Notes under the pieces: model-generated
What the model was told of the DNA's origin: nothing
Seen by the model: only the letters and a program-made list of their open reading frames with translations
The model's database searches: none
NCBI RefSeq assembly: GCF_014202435.1
Contig: NZ_JACHGU010000004.1
Span: 322,665-386,664, forward strand
Direction: 5' to 3'
From: Pseudoxanthomonas broegbernensis
Lineage (GTDB): Bacteria; Pseudomonadota; Gammaproteobacteria; Xanthomonadales; Xanthomonadaceae
DNA: 64,000 bases
Position numbers and translations under genes: made by a program
Shown: in pieces, positions 17,901-31,875 of the stretch
How the letters are laid out: each line of letters starts with the position of its first letter
How positions within the stretch are numbered: position 1 is the stretch's first letter

Positions 17901-19078
17901 GCGCACTGGCGACGATGTGGACCGTACTGGTCAAGGAACTGCGCGACATCGGCCGCGACCGCCGCACCCTGGGCCTGACCCTGCTGCTGGGGCCGCTGCT
18001 GTTCCCGGCCATCATCCTGGGCATGGGCTCGCTGGCCGAGAAGCGCGCGCGCACCCAGATCGAACAGGTGCTGGAGGTGCCGACGGTGGGGCGCGAGCGG
18101 GCGCCCAACCTGGTCGCGTTCCTGGCCACCCAGGGCATCCGCGCGGTGGACGCGCCGGCGGACCTGGAGGATGCCCTGCGCGAGCAGCGGGTGGACGCGG
18201 GCCTGCGCATCTCCGAAAACTTCGCCGAGGACTGGCATGCCGGCCGGCCGGCGCTGGTGGAGGTGATGCTGGACAGCAGCCAGCGCGACTCGGGCATTCC
18301 CGGGCGCCGGCTGTCCTCGGCGCTGGCCGCCTACGGCGGCCAGGTCGGCGCGCTGCGCCTGCTCGCCCGCGGCGTGGACGCCTCGGTGGCCCAGCCGGTG
18401 AACGTGGGCACCCTGGACGTGGCCACGCCCGACGCCAAGCGCGGCTTCCTGCTGTCGCTGATGCTGCCCTACTTCCTGATCATCACCGCCTTCCTCGGCG
18501 GCGCGGCGCTGGTCCTGGACGCCACCGCCGGCGAGCGCGAGCGGCAGTCGCTGGAGCCGCTGCTGGCCACGCCGGCGGCGCGCGGCGCGATCGTCAGCGG
18601 CAAGATCGCCGCGGCCTGCGTGCTGGGCGTCGTCTCCCTGCTGCTGTCGCTGCTGGCGATCAAGCTCAGCGCGCAGATGGGCACGGGCACCGCCCGCAGC
18701 CTGGACATGTCGCTGCATGCCATCGGCAAGATGCTGTTCGTGCTGCTGCCCATGCTGCTGATCGGCACCTCGCTGCTGACCTTCCTGGCCGCGGCCGCCA
18801 AGAGCCTGAAGGAGGCGCAGAGCCACATGTCCTGGCTGATGCTGCTGCCGATGGTCCCGACCATCATGCTGATGGCCAGCCCGGTGAAGAGCCAACTGTG
18901 GCAGTTCGCGGTGCCGTTCCTGGCCCAGAACCAGTTGCTGCTGAAGGTGATCCGCGGCGAGGCGATCGGCCCCCAGGCGTGGGGGGTGTACCTGGGCGCC
19001 AGCGTGGGCCTGGCCGCGCTGCTGTGGCTGGCGGCGGTGCTGCGCTACCGCCAGGAGAAGCTGGCGATCTCCACCTGA
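17897..19078 (+). CDS. natB: ABC transporter permease (NatB-like)
   Basis: The 393-residue permease has one N-terminal helix (LGLTLLLGPLLFPAIILGMG), a large extracytoplasmic loop of about 150 residues, and then five or six helices. The central motif is TAGERERQSLEPLLATPAARGAIVSGK, typical of NatB/ABC-2 exporters. It overlaps natA by four bases and ends the rightward cluster. A strong hairpin terminator lies about 140 bases downstream. Confidence 0.87.
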
Positions 19079-19221
19079 AGCCCCGGCACTCGGGTACCGC
19101 AGGATGGCTCCGTGGAAGCGCCCTCGGGCGGGTGCAGCTCCTCGGGCGCTCATGGCGTGGGCGGCACGCGCAGGCACGCCTCCCCCCAGGCCGAGGCAGG
19201 GCCGTGGCGGATGTCCCATGA

Positions 19222-19252
19222 CGAAGAAGCCCGGCGATGCCGGGCTTCTTCG
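19222..19252. terminator. Bidirectional hairpin terminator
   Basis: A perfect 14-base stem, CGAAGAAGCCCGGC with its complement, surrounds a three-base GAT loop. It lies between natB and the leftward TonB-domain gene, so it can serve both. T-rich bases follow on the natB side (TTCGTTTCG) but no long T run is present. Confidence 0.75.
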
Positions 19253-19274
19253 TTTCGTGCAGCCTGGCCTTCGC

Positions 19275-20276
19275 TCAGTCGGCCGGGCTGAAGACCAGGG
19301 TGCGGCGGGTGGTGACCGGCGTGTCCCCCGCTTCGAAGCGCCAGCGGCGCACCGCGTTGAGCGCCTCGCGGTCGAAGGTGCGTGGCGGGGTGGCGCGCAG
19401 CACGCGCGCGTCGCTGACGCTGCCGTCCCGCTCCACCGTGAACTCCACCAGCACCTCGCCGGCCGTGCCCGAGCGCAGGGCTTCGGGCGGATAGCGCGGC
19501 TGCGCCATGCTGACCGCGCGCAGGCTGCGCTGCGGGGGCGTCGGTGCGGCCGCCGGGCGCGCGGGCTGCTGCGTGGCCGCTGCCTGGGCCGCGCGCTGCT
19601 CGGCGGCGCGCTGTTCGGCCTCCTGGCGTTCGGCCGCCAGGCGCGCGGCCTCCTGCTGCTCGGCCAGCCGGCGCGCGGCATCGGCCTCGGCCGCCTGCTG
19701 CTGCACCGCGCGCTGCTGCTCGGCCTGGGTGCGCGCCTCCACCTCGGCGCGCGCGCGCGTGGCCTCGGCCTCGCTGCGCTGGGCCACCGCCTGCTGCGCG
19801 CTGACGATGCTCTGCTTGATGCGCGGCAGCGCCGGCGCGGAGGCGTCGCCCTTCTCGATCAGCGCCGCCAGGCGCTGGGCCTCGCCGAACTGCTCGCGGC
19901 CGACCGCCTGCTCGGTGGCGATGACGGTGTAGGGCATCAGGTCGGTCAGCGCGCTGTTGACCGACGGATCGTCGGGCAGCTTGTCGCGCAGGGCCAGGTA
20001 GTACTCCATGGCGTTGTCGCCGGCCGGCGCGTACATCCGGTTCTCGCGCAGCGCCTGGGTGGCGGCTTCGCGCAACTGGTCCGCGCTCATGGCCTGCACG
20101 CTGGCGGCCACGGCCGGCGCCGGCGGCGCGGCGGGCTCGGCGGCGGCGGGCGTGCCGTCCGCCGGCGGCGCGGCGGCCGGTGCGGCTTCTTCCTGCTTGG
20201 AACAGGCGCCCAGCATCAGCGCCAACAGCAGGCACGCGGCCAGCCGCGACTTCGACGAAATCGTCATGGTCTGCAT
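19275..20276 (-). CDS. Lipoprotein with coiled coil and TonB C-terminal domain
   Basis: The 333-residue protein begins with a lipoprotein signal (LLLALMLGACSKQ, lipobox LGAC). Residues 130-240 are a long alanine-, glutamate- and arginine-rich coiled coil. The last 90 residues are a TonB-type C-terminal domain (RYPPEALRSGTAGEVLVEFTVERDGSVSDARVL and RRWRFEAG). The classic TonB N-terminal membrane anchor is replaced by a lipid anchor and no ExbBD genes are adjacent, so it is unlikely to be an ordinary energy transducer. GGGGGAAAG before the ATG is a good ribosome binding site. Confidence 0.8.
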   Translation of the reverse strand: MQTMTISSKSRLAACLLLALMLGACSKQEEAAPAAAPPADGTPAAAEPAAPPAPAVAASVQAMSADQLREAATQALRENRMYAPAGDNAMEYYLALRDKLPDDPSVNSALTDLMPYTVIATEQAVGREQFGEAQRLAALIEKGDASAPALPRIKQSIVSAQQAVAQRSEAEATRARAEVEARTQAEQQRAVQQQAAEADAARRLAEQQEAARLAAERQEAEQRAAEQRAAQAAATQQPARPAAAPTPPQRSLRAVSMAQPRYPPEALRSGTAGEVLVEFTVERDGSVSDARVLRATPPRTFDREALNAVRRWRFEAGDTPVTTRRTLVFSPAD

Positions 20277-20420
20277 TGTCTTTCCCCCGTGGCAAAGCCT
20301 GTGGTACCGCGGACTCTTCCCTTAGCTCGCGCCATTAGGCCCGGATTGTCAACCGGTTGGCGCGAGCCTACAACCCATCCGCACCGGTTCCATTCCCGCG
20401 CGACGGCGGGTGCGGCGCGG

Positions 20421-21805
<1,385 letters not shown>

Positions 21806-21865
21806 GAGCGTAGCGGCTGATGCGCACGATTGCGCAGCCGGGGCGGCGGCCGCCGCCCGAAAGCA

Positions 21866-21890
21866 GGAACCCGCCATGACGGCGGGTTCC
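21866..21890 (-). terminator. Hairpin terminator after yidC
   Basis: GGAACCCGCC and its exact complement enclose a five-base loop, 23 bases past the yidC stop. The following reverse-strand sequence (TGCTTTCGG) has a short T run only. Confidence 0.6.
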
Positions 21891-21912
21891 TTCGGATGCG
21901 CGGCGGCCGGCC

Positions 21913-23625
21913 TTACTTGGCGGGCGTGGGCCGGGGCGCCGGCTCGCCGTGGCGCTTCATCATCCACCACTGCTGCAGCAGGCCCAGCGCGCCGTTGGTC
22001 ACCCAGTACAGCACCAGGCCGGCGGGGAAGAACGCCATCATCACGCCGAAGGCCACCGGCATGAACTGCATCATCCTCTGCTGCATCGGGTCCATGCCCG
22101 GCGCCGGCTGCAGCTTCTGGGTGAACCACATCACCGCCACGTTGATCACCGGCAGGATGAAGTACGGATCGCGCGCGGTCAGGTCCTGGATCCAGCCCAC
22201 CCATGGCGCATGCCGCAGTTCCACCGACTCCACCAGCACCCAGTACAGGGCCAGGAACACCGGCATCTGCACCACGATCGGCAGGCACCCGCCCATCGGG
22301 TTGATCTTCTCCTTCTTGTACAGCTCCATCATGGCGACCTGGAACTTCTGCTTGTCGTCGCCGTAGCGTTCCTTGAGCTGCTGGATGCGCGGCTGGAACT
22401 TGCGCATCTTGGCGAAGCTCTTGTACTGGGCCGCCGACAGCGGATACATCACCAGCTTGACCAGCAGCACCAGGCCGATGATCGCCCAGCCCCAGTTGCC
22501 GATCAGGCCGAACAGGTGGCCGAGCACCCAGAACAGGCCCTCGCCCAGGATCGCCAGGATCGAGAACTGGCTGTAGTCCACCGCCCGCTCCAGGCCCGGC
22601 ACGGCCTGGGCGCGGATCTGCGAGACCAGCTTCGGCCCCACGTACAGGCGGGCGCTGGCCGTGCCGGTGGCGCCCGGGGCGACCTGCAGCGGCGCGCCCA
22701 GCTCGCGCACCAGGGCGCCGCTGGCCGGCGCGTCCAGCGAGATCGTCGCCGGCTGCCCGCCTTCCGGGATCCAGGCGCTGAAGAAATGATGCTGCAGCAT
22801 CGCCACCCAGCCGTTGGCCGTCTGCTGGTCGACCTTTCCGTCCTCCAGGTAGTCCTCGCCGAACTTGCGCCGCTGGTAGCTGCCGTCGTACCAGGCCGCG
22901 CCGTTGAAGCTGAAGGACTCCGGCCGGGTGTAGCCGCGCTTGATCTGCGGCGGGGTGCGGATGAGCTGGCGATAGACCTGTCCCTGCCAGGGCGTGGCGC
23001 CGTCGTTGGCGATCTCGTCGCGCACCTGCACGGCGTAGCCGCCGCGGGTGAGGGTGTAGGTGCGGGTGATGCGCACGCCGTCCTCGCCTTGCCAGACGAA
23101 GGGCACCGCCACCGTGTCCTGGCCCGGGGCCAGCGCGTACTCGCGCTCGGGGCCGGCCGGGACGAAGCCGGACTGGTGGCTGGGCGCCGAGGCGGCGGTG
23201 CTGACCCAGCCGCTCTGCGCCGCATAGAACTCGCCCGGCGCCTGGCTGAACAGGCGGACCGGCGCGCTGCCCGGGTCGCGGCTCTGCGGGAACTGCAGCA
23301 GGTCGGCCTGCAGCACGCTGCCGCCGTCCAGGACCAGGCGCAGGACGTCGGTGGTCACGCTCACCCGGGCCGCGGTGGCCGCGGCCGGCACGGCGGCCTC
23401 CGCGACGGGGGCGGCCGCGGCGGTCGGCATGGGCACCGAGGCGTCGGCCCCGGCCCCGGCCGGGGCGGCGGCCGGCACGGCATCCGGCACCGCGGTCGCG
23501 GCGTCGAGCGCGGTGGTCGGGGCGGGAGGAGTCGGCGGGGCGGCCTTCTCCTTGCCCCATTCCATCCACAGCAGCATCGCCACCATCAGCCAGGCGAGGA
23601 TCAGGAATACGCGGGTCTGGTTCAT
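21913..23625 (-). CDS. yidC: Membrane protein insertase YidC
   Basis: The 570-residue protein inserts and folds inner-membrane proteins, alone or with the Sec translocon. It opens with a single membrane helix ([18 protein letters not shown]). An alanine- and proline-rich link and a large periplasmic beta domain follow, then the conserved core [44 protein letters not shown] and the final helices with [20 protein letters not shown]. Length and architecture match gammaproteobacterial YidC. Its start overlaps the rnpA stop by four bases. A yidD gene, often found between rnpA and yidC in other bacteria, is absent. Confidence 0.96.
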   Translation of the reverse strand: MNQTRVFLILAWLMVAMLLWMEWGKEKAAPPTPPAPTTALDAATAVPDAVPAAAPAGAGADASVPMPTAAAAPVAEAAVPAAATAARVSVTTDVLRLVLDGGSVLQADLLQFPQSRDPGSAPVRLFSQAPGEFYAAQSGWVSTAASAPSHQSGFVPAGPEREYALAPGQDTVAVPFVWQGEDGVRITRTYTLTRGGYAVQVRDEIANDGATPWQGQVYRQLIRTPPQIKRGYTRPESFSFNGAAWYDGSYQRRKFGEDYLEDGKVDQQTANGWVAMLQHHFFSAWIPEGGQPATISLDAPASGALVRELGAPLQVAPGATGTASARLYVGPKLVSQIRAQAVPGLERAVDYSQFSILAILGEGLFWVLGHLFGLIGNWGWAIIGLVLLVKLVMYPLSAAQYKSFAKMRKFQPRIQQLKERYGDDKQKFQVAMMELYKKEKINPMGGCLPIVVQMPVFLALYWVLVESVELRHAPWVGWIQDLTARDPYFILPVINVAVMWFTQKLQPAPGMDPMQQRMMQFMPVAFGVMMAFFPAGLVLYWVTNGALGLLQQWWMMKRHGEPAPRPTPAK

Positions 23626-24077
23626 TCGGGCAGGCTGGTTCGGCCGGCGCGAGCATCCGGCGTGGAATCGGGAGGGGACGTCGGCGCCGCGGCCGCGGGC
23701 ATTGTGCCGTCGGCGACCGGCGCGGGCAATGCGCCGGCCTTGCGCAGCAGGCGCGTCAGCGCGGCGGCGATCTGCGCGTGGCTGGCGCGGGCGGCGGCGG
23801 GGCGGGCGACCACCACGTAGTCGCCGCCGGCCAGTTGCGGACGGATGCGGCGGGTGGTCTCGCGCAGAATGCGCTTGATCCGGTTGCGGCCCACGGCACG
23901 CGGATCCACCTTGCGCGATACGGCCTGCCCGAGGCGGGGTTCGCCGTCGCCGGGAAGCCAGTGCAGGCCAAGCAGGGCATCGCCGAGGCGGCGGCCGCCG
24001 TCAAATACGCGGGTGTAGTCGGCACGCGAACGGACCCTGGCGCCGCGAGGGAATCGCGCGCGCGGGTCCGTGTTCAT
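23622..24077 (-). CDS. rnpA: Ribonuclease P protein component
   Basis: The 151-residue basic protein is the protein subunit of RNase P, which matures tRNA 5' ends with the RNA subunit. The family motif is [15 protein letters not shown], preceded by [11 protein letters not shown] and [15 protein letters not shown]. The C-terminal 35 residues, rich in alanine, proline and serine, extend beyond the usual length of about 120. The ATG at 24077 is preferred to one eight codons upstream because [21 protein letters not shown] gives the natural N-terminus. Its stop overlaps the yidC start in ATGA. Confidence 0.93.
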   Translation of the reverse strand: MNTDPRARFPRGARVRSRADYTRVFDGGRRLGDALLGLHWLPGDGEPRLGQAVSRKVDPRAVGRNRIKRILRETTRRIRPQLAGGDYVVVARPAAARASHAQIAAALTRLLRKAGALPAPVADGTMPAAAAPTSPPDSTPDARAGRTSLPE

Positions 24078-24114
24078 TGCAATGCTCTCGCCGCGGCGCA
24101 CCGGCCGCGCGCGA

Positions 24115-24255
24115 TCAAGCGCTCAGGCGCGCGCGGCCCTTGGCGCGGCGACGCGCCAGGATCTTGCGGCCGTCGGCGGTCTTCATGCGGGCACGGAAGC
24201 CGTGGTCGCGCTTGCGCTTGAGGTTGCTGGGCTGGAAGGTGCGCTTGGTGGCCAT
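24115..24255 (-). CDS. rpmH: 50S ribosomal protein L34
   Basis: The 46-residue, strongly basic protein is an unmistakable L34: [20 protein letters not shown], then [20 protein letters not shown] and RARLSA. It lies 37 bases before rnpA, the near-universal pairing. It is transcribed away from dnaA, with about 245 bases between the two genes. Confidence 0.97.
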   Translation of the reverse strand: MATKRTFQPSNLKRKRDHGFRARMKTADGRKILARRRAKGRARLSA

Positions 24256-24364
24256 GGCGGCACTCGGGAAGTGTTCGGGATCGAAAGAACCGGAAATTCT
24301 AGGGGCACCCCGCCTCCGGGTCAACCTGCCCGGTGCCGGGCCCACGGCGCGAATGCCCTCGGGC

Positions 24365-24384
24365 TGTGGATGGCCTGTGGATGA
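24365..24384. promoter_or_regulatory. Two DnaA-box-like sites upstream of dnaA
   Basis: TGTGGATGG (24365-24373) and TGTGGATGA (24376-24384) are tandem and differ from the DnaA box TGTGGATAA by two bases and one base. They lie about 120 bases before the dnaA start and could serve autoregulation or origin function. Confidence 0.5.
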
Positions 24385-24499
24385 ATCTTGGGAAACGGCG
24401 GGGCCGGTGGTAGGCTGCCCTGTCCGATACCGCCCCTCCGCGGTCTCCGGCGACGCTCCTGGCGGCGCGGTGACCGCGCCCGACGAGCTTTGCCTTTCG

Positions 24500-25825
24500 A
24501 TGGATGCCTGGCCCCGCTGTCTGGAACGTCTCGAAGCCGAACTGCCGGCCGAGGACATCCATACCTGGCTCAAACCCCTGCAGGCCGAGGAGCGCGCCGA
24601 CGGCGTGGTCCTGTACGCGCCCAACGCCTTCATCGTCGAGCAGGTGCGCGAGCGCTTCCTGCCGCGCATCCGCGAGCTGGCGCAGCATTTCGCCGGACAC
24701 CTGAACGTGGGCCTCGAGATCGGCTCGCGGCCGAAGACGGCCGAACCGCCGCCGCCGGCAGGCACGATGCCCGCCGCCCGCGCGGTGCCGGCCGAGCCGT
24801 TCGGCGGCAACCTCGATTCGCACTACGTGTTCGAGAACTTCGTGGAGGGCCGCAGCAACCAGCTCGGCCGCGCCGCGGCCTGGCAGGCGGCGCAGAAACC
24901 CGGCGACCGCGCCCACAACCCGTTGCTGCTGTACGGGGGCACCGGCCTGGGCAAGACCCACCTGATGTTCGCCGCCGGCAACGAGATGCGCCGGCTCAAC
25001 CCGGGCGCGCGCGTGCTGTACCTGCGCTCGGAGCAGTTCTACAACGCCTTCTTCCGCGCCCTGCAGGAGAAGACCGCCGACCAGTTCAAGCGCCAGTTCC
25101 AGCAGATCGACGCGCTGCTGATCGACGACATCCAGTTCTTCGCCGGCAAGGACCGCACCCAGGAGGAGTTCTTCCACACCTTCAACGCGCTGTTCGACAG
25201 CCGCCAGCAGATCATCATGACCTGCGACCGCTACCCGCGCGAGGTCGACGGCCTGGAGCCGCGGCTGAAGTCGCGCCTGGCCTGGGGCCTGTCGGTGGCC
25301 ATCGATCCGCCCGACTTCGAGACCCGCGCGGCCATCGTCCTGGCCAAGGCGCGCGAGCGCGGCGCGCAGATTCCCGACGAGGTCGCCTTCCTGCTGGCCA
25401 AAAAGATGCGCAGCAACGTGCGCGACCTGGAAGGGGCGCTCAACACCCTGGCCGCGCGGGCCAACTTCACCGGCCGCGCGATCAGCGTGGAATTCGCCCA
25501 GGAGACCCTGCGCGACCTGCTGCGCGCCCAGCAGCAGGCCATCGGCATCCCCAACATCCAGAAGACCGTGGCCGACTACTACGGCCTGCAGATCAAGGAC
25601 CTGCTGTCCAAGCGCCGGACCCGCTCGCTGGCGCGGCCGCGGCAGGTGGCCATGGCCCTGACCAAGGAACTGACCGAACACAGCCTGCCGGAGATCGGCG
25701 ATGCCTTCGCCGGCCGCGACCACACCACCGTGCTGCACGCCTGCCGGCAGATCCGCACGCTGATGGAAGCCGACGGCAAGCTGCGCGAGGACTGGGACAA
25801 GTTGATCCGGAAGTTGAGCGAATGA
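24500..25825 (+). CDS. dnaA: Chromosomal replication initiator protein DnaA
   Basis: The 441-residue initiator binds DnaA boxes and opens the origin. The N-terminal interaction domain starts [19 protein letters not shown], as in Xanthomonas DnaA, and a short proline-rich linker covers residues 80-100. The AAA+ core has Walker A GGTGLGKT at 146-153 and Walker [10 protein letters not shown] near 206-214. The C-terminal DNA-binding domain carries the signature [15 protein letters not shown]. The open frame extends far upstream, but only the ATG at 24500 gives the known N-terminus. It is followed by the probable origin and dnaN. Confidence 0.96.
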   Translation: MDAWPRCLERLEAELPAEDIHTWLKPLQAEERADGVVLYAPNAFIVEQVRERFLPRIRELAQHFAGHLNVGLEIGSRPKTAEPPPPAGTMPAARAVPAEPFGGNLDSHYVFENFVEGRSNQLGRAAAWQAAQKPGDRAHNPLLLYGGTGLGKTHLMFAAGNEMRRLNPGARVLYLRSEQFYNAFFRALQEKTADQFKRQFQQIDALLIDDIQFFAGKDRTQEEFFHTFNALFDSRQQIIMTCDRYPREVDGLEPRLKSRLAWGLSVAIDPPDFETRAAIVLAKARERGAQIPDEVAFLLAKKMRSNVRDLEGALNTLAARANFTGRAISVEFAQETLRDLLRAQQQAIGIPNIQKTVADYYGLQIKDLLSKRRTRSLARPRQVAMALTKELTEHSLPEIGDAFAGRDHTTVLHACRQIRTLMEADGKLREDWDKLIRKLSE

Positions 25826-26137
25826 CTCTTTCCGAGGAAAGCGGGGCGATCGCCGGGCCGCACGCACGGGAGTCATCCAAGGGCGAAAAGGTGCGGTAGA
25901 TTCTCCGGGTACAACACGGGGGCGGGCTGGGGATAAGCGGGGGACAGAAACGATCACCGGAAACCATCCACAGCTTGTCCCAGCCCCGGCAGCGTCTTTC
26001 CAGCACGGTTTGGTCCAGATAAATCCCGTTTGTTTTCATGTATTTAAAGCTGTTATACACAGCCCGAAGCCCCCTCCAGCACCACCGCTTTTTGATTTAT
26101 TCCACATCTTCTCTAAAGCGTAGAGGCACGGAATCCC
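25826..26137. other. Probable oriC: dnaA-dnaN intergenic region
   Basis: This 312-base gap has no gene. Its right half is AT-rich for this genome (for example TGTTTTCATGTATTTAAAGC near 26031-26050). DnaA-box-like sites are TGGGGATAA at 25928-25936, CCATCCACA at 25964-25972 and TTATACACA at 26053-26061, with a further imperfect TTATTCCACA at 26097-26106. Genes on both sides are transcribed outward. A location between dnaA and dnaN fits the family, but replication activity is inferred. Confidence 0.72.
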
Positions 26138-27238
26138 ATGCGTTTCACTCTCCAGCGCGAAGCCTTGCTCAAGCCTCTGGCCCAGGTCGTCAACGTCATC
26201 GAGCGGCGCCAGACCCTTCCCGTTCTGGCCAACTTCCTGGTCCAGGTCCAAGACGGGCAGCTCTCGCTGACCGGCACCGACCTGGAGGTGGAGATGATTG
26301 CCCGTACCTCGGTCGAGGACGCCCAGGACGGGGAGACCACCATCCCGGCGCGAAAGCTGTTCGAGATCGTGCGGGCGCTGCCGGATGGCAGCCGGGTCAC
26401 CGTGTCCCAGTCCGGCGACAAGGTCTCGGTGCAGGCCGGACGCAGCCGCTTCACCCTGGCGACCCTGCCGGCCAACGACTTTCCGTCGGTGGACGAGGTC
26501 GAGGCCACCGAGCGCATCGGCGTGCCGGAAGCCGCACTGAAGGAGCTGATCGAACGCACCGCCTTCGCCATGGCCCAGCAGGACGTGCGCTACTACCTCA
26601 ACGGCCTGCTGTTCGACCTGCGCGAATCCACCCTGCGCTGCGTGGCCACCGACGGCCACCGCCTGGCGCTGTGCGAGGCGCCGCTGGATCAGCCGGTGGC
26701 GACCAAGCGCCAGATCATCGTGCCGCGCAAGGGCGTGACCGAACTGCAGCGTCTGCTGGAGGGCGGCGACCGGGCGCTGGAGCTGGAGATCGGCCGCAGC
26801 CACATCCGGGTCAAGCGCGACGACGTCAGCTTCACTTCCAAGCTGATCGATGGCCGCTTCCCCGACTACGAGGCGGTGATCCCGATCGGCGCGGAGAAGG
26901 AAGTGCGCGTGGACCGGGAGGTGCTGCGCACGGCGCTGCAGCGTGCCGCCATCCTGTCCAACGAGAAGTACCGCGGCGTGCGCGTGGAGATTTCCCCGGG
27001 GCAGTTGAAGATCAACGCACACAACCCCGAGCAGGAAGAGGCGCAGGAAGAGATCGAGGCCGACACCACGGTGGATGGCATCGCCATCGGCTTCAACGTG
27101 AACTACCTGCTCGACGCCCTGGGTGCCTTGCGCGACGAGTTCGTGGTGGTGGCCCTGCGCGATGCCAATTCCTCGGCATTGGTGCGGGAAGCGGGCAGCG
27201 ACAAGTGTCGCCATGTGGTGATGCCGCTGCGCCTGTGA
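26138..27238 (+). CDS. dnaN: DNA polymerase III sliding clamp (beta subunit)
   Basis: The 366-residue protein forms the dimeric ring that tethers DNA polymerase III to DNA. The three repeated clamp domains are evident: MRFTLQREALLKPLAQVVNVIERRQTLPVLANF opens the first, the second begins near GVPEAALKELIERTAFAMA, and the third near EVRVDREVLRTALQRAAILSN. The C-terminus HVVMPLRL matches the family. It follows the AT-rich origin region and precedes recF. Confidence 0.97.
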   Translation: MRFTLQREALLKPLAQVVNVIERRQTLPVLANFLVQVQDGQLSLTGTDLEVEMIARTSVEDAQDGETTIPARKLFEIVRALPDGSRVTVSQSGDKVSVQAGRSRFTLATLPANDFPSVDEVEATERIGVPEAALKELIERTAFAMAQQDVRYYLNGLLFDLRESTLRCVATDGHRLALCEAPLDQPVATKRQIIVPRKGVTELQRLLEGGDRALELEIGRSHIRVKRDDVSFTSKLIDGRFPDYEAVIPIGAEKEVRVDREVLRTALQRAAILSNEKYRGVRVEISPGQLKINAHNPEQEEAQEEIEADTTVDGIAIGFNVNYLLDALGALRDEFVVVALRDANSSALVREAGSDKCRHVVMPLRL

Positions 27239-27259
27239 CCGGCTCCGGGCAACCCGCCA

Positions 27260-27275
27260 TGTTTCACGTGGAACT
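27260..27275. promoter_or_regulatory. parS: parS-like site 1
   Basis: TGTTTCACGTGGAACT matches the bacterial parS consensus TGTTTCACGTGAAACA at all but two positions. It lies in the dnaN-recF gap, about 1.2 kb from the origin, where ParB centromere sites are expected. Confidence 0.7.
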
Positions 27276-27277
27276 CC

Positions 27278-27301
27278 GACGCCCGGCCTTGTCCGGGCGT
27301 C
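27278..27301 (+). terminator. Hairpin after dnaN
   Basis: GACGCCCGG and its complement CCGGGCGTC enclose a six-base loop, 40 bases past the dnaN stop and just before recF. It is followed by TTCCTGTG, so any T tract is weak and it may only attenuate transcription. Confidence 0.45.
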
Positions 27302-27320
27302 TTCCTGTGCGGGCCTCGCC

Positions 27321-28415
27321 ATGCGCGTGACTCGGTTGGCCCTGCGCGACCTGCGCCGCTTCCAGGCGGTGGAGATGGCGCCCGCGCCCGGCCTGAACCT
27401 GCTGACGGGCGGCAATGGCGCAGGCAAGACCAGCGTGCTGGAAGCCTTGCACCTGATGGCCTATGGGCGCAGCTTCCGAGGCCGCGTCCGCGACGGTCTG
27501 ATCCGCGACCAGGCCCCGGCGCTGGAAGTTTTCGTCGAATGGGAGGAAATGGACGCCGCGGACATGACCCGGACGCGGCGCGCGGGCCTGCGGCACGCAG
27601 GCCAGGCTTGGACCGGCCGCCTGGATGGAGAGGACGTCGCCCACCTGGGCCAGTTGTGCGCGGCGCTGGCGGTGGTGACCTTCGAGCCGGGCAGCCACGC
27701 GCTGATCGCCGGGGGCGCCGAGAACCGGCGGCGCTACCTCGACTGGGGCCTGTTCCACGTGGAACAGGACTTCATGTTCCTGTGGCGCCGTTATGCGCGG
27801 GCCCTCAAGCAGCGCAATGCGTTGCTGAAGGCCGGCGGCGGCACCGCGCAACTGGATGCCTGGGACCGGGAGCTGGCCGAGACGGGCGAGGCATTGACCG
27901 TACACCGCGAACGCTACCTGGCCGAACTGGCCCCGCGGGTGGCCGAGACCACGACCGGGCTCAGTGGGACGATCCCGCTGGAAGGCCTGGAATTCCAGCC
28001 CGGCTGGCGCCGCCAGGAGTTCTCCCTGGCCGACGCGCTGTTGCTGGGACGCGAACGGGACCGGCTCAGCGGCCATACCGGGGCCGGGCCGCACCGGGCC
28101 GACTGGAGCGTGCGCTTCAAGGAGTTGCCAGGCCGGGAGGCGCTCTCTCGCGGCCAGACCAAGCTGCTCGCACTGGCGGTGCTGCTGGCCCAGGCGGGCG
28201 ACTACGCGGCGCGGCGTGGGCAGTGGCCGGTAATCGCGCTGGATGACCTCCCTTCCGAGCTGGATCGGCCGCACCAGCAGCGCGTGTTCGACCATCTGCG
28301 GCGCCAGTCCGGACTGCAACTGTTCGTCACCGCCACCGAGGCGCCGCCGGTACTGGCGGACATGGGGCTGACGTACCGCCTGTTCCACGTGGAACAGGGC
28401 CATCTCTCCGGCTGA
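27321..28415 (+). CDS. recF: DNA replication and repair protein RecF
   Basis: The 364-residue SMC-like ATPase loads RecA at gaps with RecO and RecR. Walker A is GGNGAGKTSVLEALHLMAYGRS near residue 31. The signature region has RGQTKLLALAVLLAQ and Walker B is VIALDDLPSELD. Two parS-like palindromes lie within the coding sequence, and both are read as LFHVEQ: one in the middle at 27751-27766 and one near the C-terminus at 28381-28396. It is the standard third gene of the dnaA-dnaN-recF-gyrB block. Confidence 0.95.
   Translation: MRVTRLALRDLRRFQAVEMAPAPGLNLLTGGNGAGKTSVLEALHLMAYGRSFRGRVRDGLIRDQAPALEVFVEWEEMDAADMTRTRRAGLRHAGQAWTGRLDGEDVAHLGQLCAALAVVTFEPGSHALIAGGAENRRRYLDWGLFHVEQDFMFLWRRYARALKQRNALLKAGGGTAQLDAWDRELAETGEALTVHRERYLAELAPRVAETTTGLSGTIPLEGLEFQPGWRRQEFSLADALLLGRERDRLSGHTGAGPHRADWSVRFKELPGREALSRGQTKLLALAVLLAQAGDYAARRGQWPVIALDDLPSELDRPHQQRVFDHLRRQSGLQLFVTATEAPPVLADMGLTYRLFHVEQGHLSG
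27751..27766. promoter_or_regulatory. parS: parS-like site 2, inside recF
   Basis: TGTTCCACGTGGAACA is a perfect 16-base palindrome, two symmetric changes from the parS consensus. It is identical to site 3. Confidence 0.75.
28381..28396. promoter_or_regulatory. parS: parS-like site 3, inside recF
   Basis: This is the same perfect 16-base palindrome TGTTCCACGTGGAACA, about 630 bases from site 2 and 20 bases before the recF stop. Confidence 0.75.
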
Positions 28416-28446
28416 ACCTGGGTCTCGGAGGGCGGGGTGTCGAGGC

Positions 28447-31803
<3,357 letters not shown>

Positions 31804-31875
31804 GAGCGGCCGTTTGACGAAAAGTTAAGCCCCCAACGACCACAATTTCCACTGGAACAGGCGAGGGGCGGGATC

